The translations under genes were made by a program, and so were the position numbers. From Streptomyces reniochalinae (GTDB lineage: Bacteria > Actinomycetota > Actinomycetes > Streptomycetales > Streptomycetaceae): a stretch of 64,000 bases of DNA. The notes beneath the pieces are model-generated. The model made no database searches and was not told the DNA's origin. It saw only the letters and a program-made list of their open reading frames with translations. Positions 49,669 to 59,052 of the stretch are shown one piece after another. Location of the stretch: positions 310,001 to 374,000 of the forward strand of contig NZ_QOIM01000042.1 in assembly GCF_003323735.1 (NCBI RefSeq), read 5' to 3'. Within the stretch, counting starts at the first letter, position 1; the number at the start of each line of letters is the position of its first letter.

Positions 49669-50415
49669 TCAGGCGGTACGCCTGCGGTACAGCGCCGCGC
49701 ACGCCGGCAGGGTGACCGCGAGCAGTCCGCCGCACCACGCCAGGGCGAGCCAGGGGCTGTTGCCGGTCGGCTGGTCCAGCAGCAGCCCGCGCAGGGATTC
49801 GATGACGGGGGTCACCGGCTGGTTGTCGGCGAAGCCGTGCAGCCACGCCGGCATCGTCTCGACCGGCACGAAGGCACTGCTGGGGTAGGGCAGGAAGAGC
49901 ATCACGAACGTGAAGCCGCTCGCTGCCTCCGGGGTCTTGGCCAGCAGGCCCGCCGCCGCGCCGAGCCAGGAGAGGGTGGTGATGTAGGCGAGCAGGATGC
50001 AGACGGCGGCCAGCCACTGGCCGGTCCCGGCGTGCGGGCGGAAGCCGATGGCGAAGGCGACGCCCAAAACGGCCGCCGTGGCCGCCGCGTTGCGGGCCAC
50101 GCTGGCGGCCACGTGCCCGGCCAGTACGGCGGTGCTGCTGGTGTCCATCGAGCGGAAGCGGTCGATGATGCCGCCCGTCATGTCGTTCGAGACGGTGGTG
50201 GCCGTCATGGACGCGCCGTAGCCCGCGCACAGGATGAGCACGCCGGGTGCCACGTAGGTGACGTACTTTCCGGTGCTCGTCTCGATGGCGCCGCCGAAGA
50301 AGTAGACGAACACCAGCATCAGCAGCACCGGCAGCACCAGGGCCGTGATCACGGCGTCCGGGTTGCGGCGGGTCAGCCGGACGGACCGGCTCGCGAGGAC
50401 GGCGTACTCACTCAT
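49669..50415 (-). CDS. ABC-2 type exporter permease (DrrB-like)
   Basis: A 248-residue membrane subunit with six hydrophobic segments, typical of daunorubicin-resistance-type permeases: AVITALVLPVLLMLVFVYFFGG, YVAPGVLILCAGYGASMTATTVSNDM, GGIIDRFRSMDTSSTAVLAGHV and the C-terminal VTPVIESLRGLLLDQPTGN. Its start overlaps the ATPase gene by eight bases. Cargo is unknown; such pairs usually export amphipathic drugs. Confidence 0.9.
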   Translation of the reverse strand: MSEYAVLASRSVRLTRRNPDAVITALVLPVLLMLVFVYFFGGAIETSTGKYVTYVAPGVLILCAGYGASMTATTVSNDMTGGIIDRFRSMDTSSTAVLAGHVAASVARNAAATAAVLGVAFAIGFRPHAGTGQWLAAVCILLAYITTLSWLGAAAGLLAKTPEAASGFTFVMLFLPYPSSAFVPVETMPAWLHGFADNQPVTPVIESLRGLLLDQPTGNSPWLALAWCGGLLAVTLPACAALYRRRTA

Positions 50416-51358
50416 GGGTCAGCTCCAAGAAGACGTCGTCGAGCGTGGCAGTGTGCAGGGCGAAGCGCTCCACCTCGGCGCGCGCGGGGTCCAGTTCGTC
50501 GAGCAGGGCCCGCACGTGCGCGGCGCTGCCGTCCGTCGCGACGCCCAGCAGCAGTTCCTCCGGCGCCTTGTGCAGCAGCCGCCCGGCCAGGCGCGCGGCC
50601 ATCGCCTCGTACGCCTCGTGGCCCGCCATGGTCAGGTCGAGGCGCTGGGCCGCGACGGTCTTCTTCAGCTCGGCGGGGGAGCCCTCTGCGATCACACGGC
50701 CCCCGTCGAGCACGGCCACGCGGTCGGCGAGCCGGTCGGCCTCCTCCAGGTACTGCGTGGTGAGCAGGACGGTGACGCCGGCCGCCGTGAGCGCTCCGAC
50801 CGCTTTCCACATCGTGCGGCGGCTGCGCGGGTCGAGCCCCGTGGTCGGCTCGTCGAGGAAGACCACCTCGGGGTCGCCGACGAGGCCCGCCGCGATGTCC
50901 AGCCGCCTCCGCATGCCGCCCGAGTAGGTGGCGACCCGGCGGCCCCGCGCCTCGGTGAGAGCGAACCGCTCCAGGAGCTGGTCGGCGCGGCGGGCGGCGG
51001 CCCTGCGTGAGTGGCCGCGCAGCGCCGCCATCATGCGCAGGTTCTCGCGCCCGGTCTGGTCCTCGTCGAGCGCCGCGTACTGCCCGGTCAGGCTGATGGC
51101 GCGGCGTACCCGCGACCGCTCGGTGACCACGTCGTGGCCCGCGACGCTCGCCTGTCCCGCGTCGGGGCGGGTCAGCGTGGCGAGGATGCGCACGGTGGTG
51201 GTCTTGCCCGCTCCGTTCGGCCCGAGCAGCGCGTAGACGCTGCCGCGCCGGACCCGCAGGTCCAGGTTTTCGAGTACGGACACGGAGCCGTACGCCTTGC
51301 TCAGCCCCCGGGCCTCGATCGCCCAGTCGGCTTCAGGGCGTGGTCGCGTGACAGTCAC
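50408..51358 (-). CDS. ABC exporter ATPase (DrrA-like)
   Basis: A 316-residue ATPase: Walker A GPNGAGKTTT, Q-loop SLTGQYAALDEDQTGRENL, signature YSGGMRRRLDIAAGL, Walker B VVFLDEPTTGLD and the DrrA-type C-terminal extension. Start is GTG at 51358 after AGGAGAGG; a longer upstream frame covers the operator region and is not credible. It forms an exporter with the permease and is divergent from a TetR regulator with a strongly patterned shared promoter. Confidence 0.92.
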   Translation of the reverse strand: MTVTRPRPEADWAIEARGLSKAYGSVSVLENLDLRVRRGSVYALLGPNGAGKTTTVRILATLTRPDAGQASVAGHDVVTERSRVRRAISLTGQYAALDEDQTGRENLRMMAALRGHSRRAAARRADQLLERFALTEARGRRVATYSGGMRRRLDIAAGLVGDPEVVFLDEPTTGLDPRSRRTMWKAVGALTAAGVTVLLTTQYLEEADRLADRVAVLDGGRVIAEGSPAELKKTVAAQRLDLTMAGHEAYEAMAARLAGRLLHKAPEELLLGVATDGSAAHVRALLDELDPARAEVERFALHTATLDDVFLELTHE

Positions 51359-51378
51359 GGCAGGCCCCCCTCTCCTGT

Positions 51379-51431
51379 GTATCCCATACGCGCTACTGCG
51401 TATGCCGTATACGTTACAGCGTATGCTATAC
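51379..51431. promoter_or_regulatory. Three GTAT...ATAC operators at 21-bp spacing
   Basis: GTAT-N3-ATAC at 51379-51389, GTAT-N5-ATAC at 51400-51412 and GTAT-N3-ATAC at 51421-51431 begin exactly 21 bp apart, two helical turns, so all face the same side of DNA. In addition CATACGC-N6-GCGTATG (51385-51404) is a perfect inverted repeat bridging the first two. The region lies between the drrA-like gene and tetR. It is a clear candidate for cooperative TetR binding. Confidence 0.8.
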
Positions 51432-51468
51432 ACGTCCCGGGGGTCAGGAAGCAAGCGGAAGGCGGGAA

Positions 51469-52239
51469 ATGGCGAAGCAGCGCACCGCACAGAACGGTCT
51501 CCCGGCCGGAGTGGCAGCCGCCTGGGGCCTGCGCGAGCGCCCTGGCAGAGGCCCGGCGCGCGGTCTGGACGTGGCGCGGATCGTGCGGGCGGCCATCGCG
51601 GTCGCCGACGCCGAGGGGCTGGGCGCCGTGTCCATGAGCCGCGTCGCCACGGAGGTCGGCGTCTCCACGATGGCGCTCTACCGCTACGTCGAGGGCAAGA
51701 ACGACCTGCTGATCCTCATGGAGGACGAAGCGGCCGGCACCCCGCCGCCCGGCCCCGGGCCCGGGGCCGGCTGGCGCGCGGGGCTGGAGCACTGGGCCCG
51801 GGCGCACCGGGACGTGCTCACCCGCCACCTGTGGATGGTCCGCATCCCGATCAGCACCCCGCCGCTGAGCCCCCACAGCGTGGAGTGGATGGAGCTGGCG
51901 CTGGGGTGCCTGCGCGGTACGGGGCTCGACGCGGAGGAGAAGCTGGGCGTGCTCATTACGCTCAACGGCTACGTCCGCAGCAGCGTCTCCCTGACCGCGG
52001 ACATCGCCGAGGCGGCGCGCGGGGAGGGCGGCGCCGACTGGGAGGAACTGGAGCCCCGCTACTGGCGCCTGCTGACGCAGTTGACCGCGGCCGGTGACTT
52101 CCCCGCGATCAAGGAGATGTTCGCCTCGGGCGAGGTGGACACCGCCTTCGAGGAGGAGGGCGAGGGCAGCGCCGACTTCGAGTTCGGCCTGGCCCTGGTG
52201 CTGGACGGGACACAGGCCCTCATCGAACGCCGGGCGTGA
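51469..52239 (+). CDS. TetR family regulator with C-terminal TetR_C domain
   Basis: A 256-residue repressor. HTH: DVARIVRAAIAVADAEGLGAVSMSRVATEVGVSTMALYRYVEGKNDLLILM; the C-terminal domain is of the drug-binding TetR_C type (WRAGLEHWARAHRDVLTRHLWMVRIPISTPPLSP). GGAAGG precedes the ATG. It is divergent from the Drr-type exporter and probably represses it until the exported drug binds. Confidence 0.9.
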   Translation: MAKQRTAQNGLPAGVAAAWGLRERPGRGPARGLDVARIVRAAIAVADAEGLGAVSMSRVATEVGVSTMALYRYVEGKNDLLILMEDEAAGTPPPGPGPGAGWRAGLEHWARAHRDVLTRHLWMVRIPISTPPLSPHSVEWMELALGCLRGTGLDAEEKLGVLITLNGYVRSSVSLTADIAEAARGEGGADWEELEPRYWRLLTQLTAAGDFPAIKEMFASGEVDTAFEEEGEGSADFEFGLALVLDGTQALIERRA

Positions 52240-52262
52240 CCGGGCGCGAGGACCTGACGGCG

Positions 52263-52676
52263 CTACCGTCCCGTGGCGCACTCCCCGCAGGTGCCGAAGA
52301 TCTCGACCGTGTGGCCGACGTCGACGAAGCCGTGCTCGGCGGCCACCGAGGCGGCCCACTTCTCGACGGCGGGGCCCTCTACCTCGACGGCCTTGCCGCA
52401 GGCGCGGCAGACCAGGTGATGGTGGTGGTCGTCGCTGTGGCAGCGGCGGTAGACGGCCTCACCCTCGTCCGTGCGCAGCACGTCGACCTCGCCGGCGTCG
52501 GCGAGGGACTGGAGGGTGCGGTAGACCGTGGTGAGCCCCACCGAATCGCCCCGGTGCTTGAGCATGTCGTGCAGTTCCTGGGCGCTGCGGAACTCCTCGA
52601 CCTCTGCGAGCGCGGCGGAGACGGCGGCGCGCTGCCGGGTCGACCGGCCGCGTACAGGGGGACCTGCGGTGGTCAC
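52263..52676 (-). CDS. zur: Zinc uptake regulator Zur (Fur family)
   Basis: Zn-dependent repressor of zinc uptake. It has 137 residues: winged helix RSTRQRAAVSAALAEVEEFRSAQELHDMLKHRGDSVGLTTVYRTLQSLADAGEVDVLRT, metal-site CHSDDHHHHLVCRACGKAVEVE and structural Zn CxxC pairs (CRAC and CGEC). GTG at 52676 follows AAGGAG. It is last in the znuA-znuC-znuB-zur cluster, 109 bases after znuB. The pattern and znu context separate it from Fur and Nur. Confidence 0.93.
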   Translation of the reverse strand: MTTAGPPVRGRSTRQRAAVSAALAEVEEFRSAQELHDMLKHRGDSVGLTTVYRTLQSLADAGEVDVLRTDEGEAVYRRCHSDDHHHHLVCRACGKAVEVEGPAVEKWAASVAAEHGFVDVGHTVEIFGTCGECATGR

Positions 52677-52785
52677 GCTCTGGCTCCTTACGTTCGTCGG
52701 CTCCGGGGAGTCGCCGGGCGGGGGCTCCGATGCTGCACGGCGTTCGCGAGGACCCATTGTGCCAGGCGAACCCGGAGCGCGGGTA

Positions 52786-53766
52786 TTACACCCTGGTAGG
52801 ACGGTCCGTACCGGCCGCACTGTCGGTGCGCACACCGCCACGGGCGCCGGCGGCGGCCTCGCCGCCGTCCGCCTCCAGGGCGTCCTCTCCCTCCCCCCGG
52901 AAGTCCTCTCGGGAGTCCTTCCCGCCGGTGCCGCCGGGATGCGTGGCCCGGAAGCGCCGCCGGGCCAGCGGCGCGGCCAGCGCGGTGACGACGCCGAACA
53001 GGACGATGGCCAGGACGACGATGCTGGCCCCCGGCGGCACGTCGACGTAGTAGGAGGTCACCGTCCCCGAGAGGGTGACGACGACGCCGAAGCCGACCGA
53101 GAGCCCCAAAGTGGCCGCGAATCCCCGGGTGGCCTGCTGGGCGGCGGCCACCGGAATCACCATCAGCGCGCTGACCAGCAGCAGCCCGACGACCCGCATC
53201 GCCACGGTGACCGTCACCGCCGCCGTCACGGCCAGCAGCAGGTTCAGCAGCCGCACGGGCAGCCCGGTGACCCGCGCGAACTCCTCGTCCTGGCAGATCG
53301 CGAACAGCTGACGGCGCAGGCCGAGAGAGACGAGCAGCACGAAGACCGACAGGCCGACGATGGCGACGATGTCCTCGGCGGAGACGGTGGTGATGGAGCC
53401 GAACAGGTACGTGGTCAGGTTGGCGTTGGACCCGTTCGGGGCGAGGTTGATGATCATGACGCCGCCCGCCATGCCGCCGTAGAACAGCATGGCCAGCGCG
53501 ATGTCGCCGCGGGCCTTGCCGTACCAGCGGATCAGCTCCATCGCGACGGCACCCAGCGACGAGACGAGTACGGCCATCCACACCGGGTTGCTGTTCAGCA
53601 GGAAGCCGAGCGCGACACCGGTCAGCGCGACGTGCCCGATGCCGTCGCCCATGATGGCCTGACGCCGCTGCACCAGGTAGATGCCCACGGCGGGCGCGGC
53701 GATGCCCACGAGCAGCGCGGCGAGCAGCGCGCGCTGCATGAAGGCGAAGTTCAGCATCTCGATCAT
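52786..53766 (-). CDS. znuB: Zinc ABC transporter permease ZnuB
   Basis: A 326-residue permease of the ABC-3 type with eight to nine hydrophobic helices (FMQRALLAALLVGIAAPAVGIYLVQRRQAIMGDGIGHVALTGVALGF...). The GDGIGH segment is typical of metal ABC permeases. The C-terminal 45 residues are hydrophilic and disordered. Its ATG overlaps the znuC stop by four bases. Confidence 0.93.
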   Translation of the reverse strand: MIEMLNFAFMQRALLAALLVGIAAPAVGIYLVQRRQAIMGDGIGHVALTGVALGFLLNSNPVWMAVLVSSLGAVAMELIRWYGKARGDIALAMLFYGGMAGGVMIINLAPNGSNANLTTYLFGSITTVSAEDIVAIVGLSVFVLLVSLGLRRQLFAICQDEEFARVTGLPVRLLNLLLAVTAAVTVTVAMRVVGLLLVSALMVIPVAAAQQATRGFAATLGLSVGFGVVVTLSGTVTSYYVDVPPGASIVVLAIVLFGVVTALAAPLARRRFRATHPGGTGGKDSREDFRGEGEDALEADGGEAAAGARGGVRTDSAAGTDRPTRV

Positions 53767-54563
53767 GAGAGCAGCCCCGTCTCGATCTTCGGTGCGGCCT
53801 CGGCGGGTTCGGCGCCGTGCGGGTGGCAGGCCAGGTCGTGCAGCCGGTCGGGATCGTCCACCCGCTCGACCTGCCCGTCGCGCAGCACCACGGCCCGGTC
53901 GATGAGCGGGGCGAGCGGGCCCAGCTCGTGCAGCACCAGCAGCACGGAGGTGCCCTCCTCCACCTGCCGGCGCAGCGTGTCGGCCAGCGCCTCCTGGTTG
54001 CCGACGTCCACCCCCGCCAGCGGCTCGTCCATGATCAGCAGTTCGGGCTCGGCGGCCAGCGCGCGGGCGATCAGCACCCGCTGGTGCTGGCCGCCGGAGA
54101 GCGCGTCCACCGGGTCCTTGATCCGCTCGGCCATGCCCACCTGTTCGAGGGCGTGCCGCACGGCGGCCTTGTCCTCGCGGCCGAGCGGTCCGAAGCGGCG
54201 CCGGGCGAGCCGGCCGGCCGCCACGACCTCGCGCACGGTCGCCGGGACCCCGGCCGCAGCCGTGGAGCGCTGCGGTACGTAGCCGAGCCGCTGCCAGCGG
54301 CGGAAGCGGGCGAAGGGGGTGCCGAACAGCTCCAGCGTGCCGCCGGTGAGCGGCACCTGGCCGAGGACGGCGCGGATGGTGGTGGACTTGCCCGAGCCGT
54401 TGGCCCCCAGCAGCGCGACCGTCTCGCCGCGCGCCACCGTCAGGTCCACGCCGCGCAGCACGGGCCGCCCGCCCAGTGAGGCGGTCGCCCCGCGCAGTGC
54501 CACGGCGGGCGGGTCCTCGGCTACGGCCGGCCCGTCACGGCCCGCCGTCGGCTTCGTCGTCAT
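53763..54563 (-). CDS. znuC: Zinc ABC transporter ATPase ZnuC
   Basis: A 266-residue ATPase: Walker A GANGSGKST, Q-loop LGYVPQRST, signature LSGGQHQRVLIARAL, Walker B LLIMDEPLAGVD, H-loop LVLHELG. It powers the ZnuB channel. ATG at 54563; 11 bases downstream of znuA, stop overlaps znuB. Confidence 0.94.
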   Translation of the reverse strand: MTTKPTAGRDGPAVAEDPPAVALRGATASLGGRPVLRGVDLTVARGETVALLGANGSGKSTTIRAVLGQVPLTGGTLELFGTPFARFRRWQRLGYVPQRSTAAAGVPATVREVVAAGRLARRRFGPLGREDKAAVRHALEQVGMAERIKDPVDALSGGQHQRVLIARALAAEPELLIMDEPLAGVDVGNQEALADTLRRQVEEGTSVLLVLHELGPLAPLIDRAVVLRDGQVERVDDPDRLHDLACHPHGAEPAEAAPKIETGLLS

Positions 54564-54574
54564 GCCTTCCGTCC

Positions 54575-55552
54575 TCACTGCGCGCCGAGCGCGGTCTTGA
54601 GCGCGGTCAGGTTCTGGTGCATCACGGAGAAGTAGTCCTGCGTCTTCGGGTTCTTCACACTCTCCAGGGGGCTGAGCACCGCCGTCTTCAGGTTGAGGTC
54701 GCCGGCGAGGGTCTTGGCGGTCTTGTCGCTGGCGTTGTTCTCGAAGAAGACGGTGTCCACCTCGTCCTTCTTCGCGACGTCGTGCAGCTCCTTCATCCGG
54801 GCCGCGCTGGGCTCGGACTCGGGGTCGATCCCGGCCACGGCCTCCTCGTGCAGGCCGTACCGCTCGGCGAGGTAGCCGAAGGCGGCGTGGGTGGTGATGA
54901 AGGTGTCGGACTTCTTGCCCTTGAGGCCGTCCTTGAACTCCTTGTCCAGCTTCCCCAGCTTCTTGACGAGGGCTTCGGTGTTCTTCTCGTACTCGTCCTC
55001 GTGGTCGGGGTCGGCCTTCTGGAGCTGCTTGCCGACGCCCTCGGCGACCTCCGCGTAGCGGACGGGGTCGAGCCACACGTGCGGGTCGCCGCCGGTCTCG
55101 TCGCCGTGGTCGTGGCCCTCGTGTTCCCCGTGGCCGCCGTGGTCGTGGCCCTCCTCCCCGTGCACGTCGGTGCCGTGCTTCTCCAGGGTGGTGAAGGAGG
55201 CGGCCTCGGCGATGTTGTCCACGCCTGACTGCTCGACGGCCTCGTCCACGGCGGGCTGGAGCCCCTTGAGGTAGACGATCATGTCGGCCTCGCCGAGCTG
55301 CCCCGTCTGCTTGGGGCTCAGCTCCAGGTCGTGCGGCTCGGTGCCGGGCTGGGTGAGGTTGCGGACCTCGACGCGGTCCCCGCCGATCTGCTGCGCGAGG
55401 TAGGCCATCGGATAGAAGGAGGCCGCCACGTGCACCTTGCCGTCGTCCCCGGCCCCGCTGCCGCACGCGGCCAGGGTGAGGGAGCCGGCGCCGAGGGCGG
55501 TGAGAGCGGCGCTGGTGCGTATGAGGCGGGGGAGGCGAGGACCAGTGTTCAT
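54575..55552 (-). CDS. znuA: Zinc-binding lipoprotein ZnuA
   Basis: High-affinity zinc-binding lipoprotein of the ABC importer. It has 325 residues: signal peptide with lipobox LTLAAC, then the periplasmic-type binding fold with metal His residues in FYPMAYLAQQI...TEPHDLELSP, the His/Asp/Glu-rich loop HGEEGHDHGGHGEHEGHDHG and DPHVWLDP, and HAAFGYLAERY. ATG at 55552 is preferred to ATGs nine and 21 bases upstream because the promoter spacing predicts transcription starting there. Confidence 0.93.
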   Translation of the reverse strand: MNTGPRLPRLIRTSAALTALGAGSLTLAACGSGAGDDGKVHVAASFYPMAYLAQQIGGDRVEVRNLTQPGTEPHDLELSPKQTGQLGEADMIVYLKGLQPAVDEAVEQSGVDNIAEAASFTTLEKHGTDVHGEEGHDHGGHGEHEGHDHGDETGGDPHVWLDPVRYAEVAEGVGKQLQKADPDHEDEYEKNTEALVKKLGKLDKEFKDGLKGKKSDTFITTHAAFGYLAERYGLHEEAVAGIDPESEPSAARMKELHDVAKKDEVDTVFFENNASDKTAKTLAGDLNLKTAVLSPLESVKNPKTQDYFSVMHQNLTALKTALGAQ

Positions 55553-55561
55553 GACACTCAT

Positions 55562-55588
55562 TTTCACGTGCAATGGAAACGATTGTCA
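55562..55588 (-). promoter_or_regulatory. Zur-box-like site over the znuA promoter
   Basis: TGGAAACGATTGTCA (55574-55588) is a near-palindrome of the Zur-box type. Read on the minus strand, TTGACA within it forms a -35 box, followed about 18 bp later by GAAAAT, a plausible -10. Transcription would start near the znuA ATG at 55552, giving a leaderless mRNA. Zur with zinc would block the -35. Confidence 0.78.
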
Positions 55589-55745
55589 ACTAGAGCTTAG
55601 CGCTACGTGACCGACACGGAGGGCGACGAAGCGGCGCGGAAGGCGGGCCGCACGCGCCCGGGAAAGGCGGCCAACCGATTTGCTGAGTACCCCTCGCTCC
55701 CCAGTAATCTGAGGGTTCCGTCTCGCCGTCAATGAAGAGAGCACC

Positions 55746-57128
<1,383 letters not shown>

Positions 57129-57168
57129 GCGCCTTCGCCTGCGCTGAGTGCCTCCGCCTCCGCGCGGC

Positions 57169-57204
57169 AAGGGCCCGGCTCCTCCACCGAGGAGCCGGGC
57201 CCTT
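57169..57204. terminator. Bidirectional terminator between glyS and a methyltransferase
   Basis: AAGGGCCCGGCTCCTC and GAGGAGCCGGGCCCTT form a perfect 16-bp stem with a 4-base loop between the two convergent genes. A in front and T behind make it usable in both directions. Confidence 0.85.
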
Positions 57205-57234
57205 CGCCGTACGCGGCCTTCATGTCTCCTCGAG

Positions 57235-57972
57235 TCACCCGGCGGTACGGCGCAGCAGCAGGCACACGAAGCCGAAGCTGTCCCGGTAGTCGCGCAGCCA
57301 CTCGTCCCGGTGTTCGGCTGCCGCGCGCAGCGCCTCCGCGCTGTCGGGGTGGTCGGGATGGTCCAGCGCCCAACGGGAGAGCGAGCCCGTCCAGTTCCAC
57401 TCGTAGTCGTCCAACTCGTGGCGGGTGGACAGGTGGGCGTACGTGGGCGTCCAGCTGTCCGCGGTCACCGCGTCCACGGTGCCCGCCAGGTCCTGGTACT
57501 CGCCCAGCATCTCCCGCGCCCGCGCGCTCGGTTCACCCTCCCAGTAGGCGTCGCCCACCAGTACGGCTCCGCCGGGGGCCAGGTGCCGGGCGGCCGCGTC
57601 CAGGGTGGGCAGCAGGCCGCCGAACGCGTGTGTGGCGCCCACGCTGAGCACCACGTCGTAGGCGTGCGGTGCGGTGAACGTGTCGGCCTCGGCGCGGTGC
57701 AGCCTCAGCCGCTCGGCCACGCCCGCCTGTTCGGCCCGCTGCCGGGCCCGCTCCAGCGCCGGCGCGGAGACGTCGACGCCGGTCCCCGTCGCGCCGGGGT
57801 GCTGCTGGAGGGCGTGCAGCAGCCAGGCGGCCTCACCGCAGCCGAGGTCGAGCACACGCTCGTCACCCCGTACGAGGGCGCGCGCGAGCAGCCGGTGCAC
57901 GGAGGAGTCGTCGAGCGGGGCGGCGACGGGGTGGTCGGCGTGGGCGAGAAGAGAGCGCGTCTGTCGGTCCAT
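57235..57972 (-). CDS. SAM-dependent methyltransferase
   Basis: A 245-residue class I methyltransferase with motif I VLDLGCGEAAWL (40-51), GTGVDVSAPALERAR (acidic loop), YDVVLSVGATHAFG and LAPGGAVLVGDAYWEG. Substrate not assignable; the ending YRDSFGFVCLLLRR resembles a broadly distributed Streptomyces small-molecule methyltransferase group. Convergent with glyS. Confidence 0.85.
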   Translation of the reverse strand: MDRQTRSLLAHADHPVAAPLDDSSVHRLLARALVRGDERVLDLGCGEAAWLLHALQQHPGATGTGVDVSAPALERARQRAEQAGVAERLRLHRAEADTFTAPHAYDVVLSVGATHAFGGLLPTLDAAARHLAPGGAVLVGDAYWEGEPSARAREMLGEYQDLAGTVDAVTADSWTPTYAHLSTRHELDDYEWNWTGSLSRWALDHPDHPDSAEALRAAAEHRDEWLRDYRDSFGFVCLLLRRTAG

Positions 57973-58000
57973 CCGGGCACTGTGGCAGACGGCCCCTCGC

Positions 58001-58513
58001 TCACTCCTGGTTTTCGGGCATTTCGGGGTCTCCTAAGTTCGCTGCGTTCTCCCGGTGTTCCGGGACCGCGCCGGACCCGGTGGTGTCCAGGTCGAAGTCG
58101 AAGGGCGGGGGCAGTCGAAGCTTCTCGCCTAACTTGGCCACGCCGCGCTCCGCGTATCCCTGCGGTGTCGGCTCCCAGAAGGCGGACGCCGTGTGTACCT
58201 GCATGTCGAGGACCAGGTACACGGTCACGCCCGCTCTGGCGTAGACGGGGAGCTTGTCCAGCCAGTCGGCGTTGCGGGTGGAACTGGAGGTCAATTCGGC
58301 GGCCAGAGTGAGGGCCTCGCCGTCGATGAAGCGCTCTACATCGAGGTAGTACCCCCGCGACCACGGAGACATGACGATGTTTCCCCCGATGATCTCCGCC
58401 CGGTAGCCGTCGGGTACCTCCATGGTCATGAGTGTCCGGAACAGCGCCTGGAAGCTGTCCTCGGGTACCTCGGGGGTCTCTGTGGCCGTCGGTCGATCGA
58501 GCATCACTGTCAT
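58001..58513 (-). CDS. Uma2/DUF820 family protein with internal deletion
   Basis: A 170-residue member of the Uma2 (PD-(D/E)xK nuclease-like) family, abundant in streptomycetes. Conserved blocks are present: YRAEIIGGNIVMSPWSRGYY (38-56), GEALTLAAELTSSSTR (65-80), DKLPVYARAGVTVYLVLDMQ and PFDFDLDTTG. Between residues 57 and 64 the usual 40 or so residues, including the conserved PD-x-Y/V strand that supplies an active-site Asp, are absent. It therefore probably lacks nuclease activity. Biological role of the family is unknown. Confidence 0.8.
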   Translation of the reverse strand: MTVMLDRPTATETPEVPEDSFQALFRTLMTMEVPDGYRAEIIGGNIVMSPWSRGYYLDVERFIDGEALTLAAELTSSSTRNADWLDKLPVYARAGVTVYLVLDMQVHTASAFWEPTPQGYAERGVAKLGEKLRLPPPFDFDLDTTGSGAVPEHRENAANLGDPEMPENQE

Positions 58514-58611
58514 GCTGCGCCTTCCCGCTACGGTGAGCTAGTCGCAACTCACCGTAGCGACGCGCTCGGACAATCGGAGCGCGTGCGGGGGGGGGAGGTC
58601 CCCCGAAGGGG

Positions 58612-58956
58612 TCACGCGTGGGAGGCCGCCGCCCGCAAGACCGCGTCCAGCAGGCCGGGGAAGAGGGCGTCGAGGTCCGCGCGGCGCAGGCAGTTGATCT
58701 TCGCGGTGCCGCGGTAGCACTGGTTGATGACGCCCGCCTCGCGCAGGACGCGGAAGTGGTGGGTCGAGGTCGACGTGGCGATGGGAAGCTCGACCTGCGA
58801 GCAGGTGGCGCCCTGGCCCTCGCCCTCTCCGTAGCCGTTCAGCGCGGTCACGATGCGCAGCCGCATGGGGTCGGCGAGCGCGTGCAGCACGGCGTCGAGG
58901 CGGATCTCCTCGCGGGCGGGGTGCGGGAGTTCGCGTACGGCTGTAGTCGTCGGCAC
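58612..58956 (-). CDS. ArsR family transcriptional regulator
   Basis: A 114-residue winged-helix repressor: LDAVLHALADPMRLRIVTALNG, CSQVELPIATSTSTHHFRVLREAGVINQCYRGTAKINCLRRADLDALFPGLLDAVL. Single cysteines in CSQVEL, QCYRG and NCLRR do not make a classic CVC metal site, so the inducer may be organic or redox. GTG start at 58956. Divergent from an OYE-like oxidoreductase, with operator repeats between. Confidence 0.88.
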   Translation of the reverse strand: MPTTTAVRELPHPAREEIRLDAVLHALADPMRLRIVTALNGYGEGEGQGATCSQVELPIATSTSTHHFRVLREAGVINQCYRGTAKINCLRRADLDALFPGLLDAVLRAAASHA

Positions 58957-58963
58957 AGGGTCA

Positions 58964-59019
58964 TAGTACGGCAGGCATCGAAATTTGACAGCCTTCGTAC
59001 TACGGTGGTTATCGTACTA
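58964..59019. promoter_or_regulatory. ArsR operators and promoter of the OYE gene
   Basis: TAGTACG at 58964-58970 and CGTACTA at 58996-59002 and 59013-59019 give three copies of one 7-bp arm. A -35-like TTGACA lies at 58985-58990, with TTATCG about 18 bp later. The operators flank and overlap this promoter, fitting direct repression by the divergent ArsR protein. Confidence 0.72.
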
Positions 59020-59052
59020 GCGCCGAGGTTCCACGACCGATTGGAGAGCGCC

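Noticed and set aside
55600..55745. Possible T-box leader before glyS
   Set aside because: No T-box consensus or specifier-like stem could be found in the 145 bases.
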